Below are positions 61,979 through 64,000 of a stretch of DNA of 64,000 nt, in pieces (the stretch's first letter is position 1; each line of letters opens with the position of its first letter). The stretch spans positions 78,256 through 142,255 of the forward strand of contig CAZGFY010000003.1 of assembly GCA_964525015.1 (NCBI GenBank). Reading direction: 5' to 3'. The translations under genes were made by a program, and so were the position numbers. The DNA is from RGIG3102 sp964525015. Lineage in GTDB: Bacteria > Bacillota > Clostridia > Oscillospirales > Ruminococcaceae. Under the pieces are notes generated by a model. The model searched no databases. It was not told the DNA's origin and was given only the letters and a program-made list of their open reading frames with translations.

Positions 61979-63946
61979 ATGAAGGTTACGGTTGCTAAAA
62001 GTGCAGGCTTTTGCTTTGGGGTGAAGCGTGCAGTTGATATGACCTATAATTTGATAAATGAAAATGAAAAAGTGGCAACAATTGGCCCTTTAATTCATAA
62101 TGCACAAGCCGTTGGTGATATGCAGAAAAAAGGCGTTTTAATTTTAGAAAATTTAGAAATCCCAGATGGATATAATGCAGTTATAAGAAGCCATGGAATT
62201 GAAAAAGATAGGTATGAAAATTTAAAAAAATATGGGGATAAAATCCACGATGCAACCTGTCCATATGTTAAAAAAATCCATAAACTGGCAATAGAAACAG
62301 ATGCACAAAATAGGGTTTTGATAATCTGTGGGGATGAAAATCATCCAGAGGTTATAGCCATAGCCAGCTACACAAATGGTGAAAAACATATTTTTAATCA
62401 TTCAGAAGAGCTTGAAAATTGGCTTTCTTATCGTCAAAATAACGAAAAACCTATCAGTTTAGTGGCGCAAACTACTTATATAATCAAAAAATGGGAGAAA
62501 AACATTAATATTGTAAAAAAAGTATGTACAGATGCAAAAATTTTTGATACAATATGTAGAGCGACGCATGAACGCCAAACTGAAGCGGAAAAACTCGCTA
62601 AAGAAAATGATGTTATGATTGTTATCGGGGGCAAACATTCCTCGAACACTCAAAAGCTTGTTGAGGTGTGTAAAAGATATACAAAAACCCTCAGCATTGA
62701 AACCGTTAAAGAACTCGAAAACGAGTTGTTTATAAATATACAAAATGTGGGCGTCACAGCCGGTGCAAGTACACCGACGTTCATAATTCAGGAGGTACTT
62801 AATAAGATGAGCGATATCATTCGTGAAGACGGAATGAGCTTTGAAGAAATGCTTAATGAGTCTTATGCAAATCAGCCGAAGGTTTACAGAGGCGCAAAAA
62901 TCAAAGGAGTTGTAACCAGTATTTCAACTAACGAAGTAACAGTTGATATAGGCACAAAACACACTGGGTTTGTGAAGCTTAGTGAACTAAGCGACGATCC
63001 AAGTGCTAAAGTGGAAGACTTGGTTAAGAAAGGTGACGAGCTTGATCTTATTGTGATAAAACCTAACGATCAAGAAGGTACAGTTGAACTGTCTAAAAAG
63101 CGTTATGACGCTATTGCAGGTCAAGATACAGTAATGAAAGCTGCTGAAACCGGAGAAATCTTAGTTGCAACAATTACAGAGGTTGTTAAAGGTGGTCTTG
63201 TGGCATTTGTTAGTGGTGCAAGAGTATTTATCCCAGCTTCACTTGCTGCAGATAAAAACGATAACCTTGAAACTCTAGTTAAAACAAAGCAAGAAATCAA
63301 AATTATCGAAGCTACAAGAGATGGCCAAAGAAGAAAAATCATTGGTTCAATTCGTGCAGTTAAAGATGCAGTAAACAGCGAAGTTCGTGAAAAGCTATGG
63401 GCTGAAATCGAAGAAGGCAAAGTTTACCAAGGTACTGTTAAGAGTGTTACTCGCTACGGTGCATTCGTAGACATTGGCGGAGTTGATGGACTAGTTCACC
63501 TTTCAGAACTAACATGGGAAAAAGTTAAACACCCATCAGAAGTTGTTAAAGCTGGTGATGAAATCGAAGTATTTGTTAAATCATTTGATAAAGAAACAGA
63601 TAAAATCAGCCTAGGACATAAAAAAGAATCAGAAAACCCTTGGACAAAATTAGAAACAGAACTACCATTAGGTTCAATTTTTGAAGCAAAAATTGTTTCT
63701 CTAACAAAATTTGGTGCTTTTGTGAAAGTTTTACCAGGTGTTGATGGTCTTGTTCATATTTCAGAAATTTCTTACGACAGAGTTGAAGATCCAAGCACAA
63801 TTCTAAAAGTTGGCGATTCAGTTACTGTTAAATTAATTGGTGTAGATTTAGAAGCAAAAAGAGTTTCTCTATCAATTAAACAAACACAAGAAGCTCCTTC
63901 AAAAGAAGAAGCTACTGAAGAAGTTAGCGAAGAAACAGCTGAATAA
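61979..63946 (+). CDS. ispH: fusion of 4-hydroxy-3-methylbut-2-enyl diphosphate reductase and ribosomal protein S1
   Basis: This is a 655-aa bifunctional protein. Residues 1 to about 285 are IspH, the last enzyme of the MEP isoprenoid route. It has the three iron-sulfur cysteines (SAGFCFGVKRAVD, HDATCPYVKKIH, DTICRATHERQ) and the block TAGASTPTF. After a linker (about 286-310) come four S1 RNA-binding domains, beginning near GAKIKGVVTSI, GEILVATITEV, GKVYQGTVKSV and GSIFEAKIVSL. An acidic tail ends it. The fusion is known from Clostridia; here S1 probably still serves the ribosome. The start is the ATG at 61979, 65 bases after plsC. A terminator follows. Confidence 0.95.
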   Translation: MKVTVAKSAGFCFGVKRAVDMTYNLINENEKVATIGPLIHNAQAVGDMQKKGVLILENLEIPDGYNAVIRSHGIEKDRYENLKKYGDKIHDATCPYVKKIHKLAIETDAQNRVLIICGDENHPEVIAIASYTNGEKHIFNHSEELENWLSYRQNNEKPISLVAQTTYIIKKWEKNINIVKKVCTDAKIFDTICRATHERQTEAEKLAKENDVMIVIGGKHSSNTQKLVEVCKRYTKTLSIETVKELENELFINIQNVGVTAGASTPTFIIQEVLNKMSDIIREDGMSFEEMLNESYANQPKVYRGAKIKGVVTSISTNEVTVDIGTKHTGFVKLSELSDDPSAKVEDLVKKGDELDLIVIKPNDQEGTVELSKKRYDAIAGQDTVMKAAETGEILVATITEVVKGGLVAFVSGARVFIPASLAADKNDNLETLVKTKQEIKIIEATRDGQRRKIIGSIRAVKDAVNSEVREKLWAEIEEGKVYQGTVKSVTRYGAFVDIGGVDGLVHLSELTWEKVKHPSEVVKAGDEIEVFVKSFDKETDKISLGHKKESENPWTKLETELPLGSIFEAKIVSLTKFGAFVKVLPGVDGLVHISEISYDRVEDPSTILKVGDSVTVKLIGVDLEAKRVSLSIKQTQEAPSKEEATEEVSEETAE

Positions 63947-63961
63947 TTTTAAAATTATAAA

Positions 63962-63997
63962 AACACTGATTTCCTTTTGGAAATCGGTGTTTTTTAA
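63962..63997 (+). terminator. Rho-independent terminator
   Basis: AACACTGATTTCC pairs with GGAAATCGGTGTT (one U-G pair) over a TTTT loop, with a T run. It ends the ispH-S1 transcript and has the same GATTTCC-TTTT-GGAAATC core as the terminator at 45238. Confidence 0.88.
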
Positions 63998-64000
63998 TAT

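Noticed and set aside
1..64000. CRISPR arrays, tRNA or rRNA genes, prophage modules
   Set aside because: I looked for regularly spaced repeats, the tRNA T-loop pattern and rRNA cores and found none. The only multi-copy sequences are the 95-bp element, the terminator family and the gap flanks.

Overview
This is a low-GC, AT-rich chromosomal segment of a Firmicute of the class Clostridia, most likely from a spore-forming anaerobe. The pointers are: spoIIR behind a sigma-F-type promoter; addAB instead of recBCD; a T-box leader on ileS; an ispH-rpsA (IspH-S1) fusion; the gene orders rnc / radical SAM / smc / ftsY and cmk / plsC / ispH-S1; YerB-type lipoproteins; and strong purine-rich ribosome binding sites. 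A 100-N scaffold gap at 59142-59241 shows that this is a draft or metagenome assembly. I see no rRNA, tRNA, CRISPR array, prophage or intact insertion sequence.

Layout. 1-9.5 kb: tail of a PNPOx-like gene, two hydrolase homologues that have lost key catalytic residues (an M24 peptidase homologue and a metallophosphatase homologue), an unknown membrane-anchored protein, a DD-carboxypeptidase, a YiiX-like papain-fold protein, nicotinate phosphoribosyltransferase, an intact metallophosphoesterase and an MFS carrier. 9.5-20.8 kb (mostly minus strand): addB-addA, a small DUF378 membrane protein, ileS with promoter and T-box, and spoIIR. 20.9-22.3 kb: infC-rpmI-rplT with a structured leader and an ATT start. 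22.4-41.8 kb: a long co-directional housekeeping block (rRNA methyltransferase, dprA, topA, trmFO, plsX, rnc, radical SAM, smc, ftsY, rdgB, yhbY, a nadD-yqeK fusion, LCP, rsfS, leuS), then rpsU with its own consensus promoter.

41.9-53.2 kb is the accessory part. It holds a LysR regulator divergent from a DUF6282 hydrolase plus a MatC-like dicarboxylate carrier; a zinc-dependent phospholipase-like protein with a UMF1-type MFS protein; an orphan ABC ATPase; a small lipoprotein; a decayed RAYT/Y1 transposase next to a 20-bp-arm hairpin; and a second LysR divergent from citDEF (citrate lyase, with no citC, citX or citG beside it). Together these suggest two LysR-controlled organic-acid modules. 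53.2-64 kb: a small export protein, two YerB lipoprotein paralogues, an XRE regulator, a histidine phosphatase, a HIT protein, the assembly gap, then a BaiN-like flavoprotein, cmk, plsC and ispH-S1.

The most interesting structure is a 95-bp interspersed element present three times (34274-34368, 45131-45225 and, inverted, 55351-55445). It is built of three consecutive stem-loops and sits only between genes. Other points worth a second look are the two degenerate hydrolases, the RAYT remnant with its hairpin, the citrate lyase locus without activation genes, a family of near-identical terminators, and the 55-bp identical flanks of the gap, which suggest that no sequence is actually missing there.
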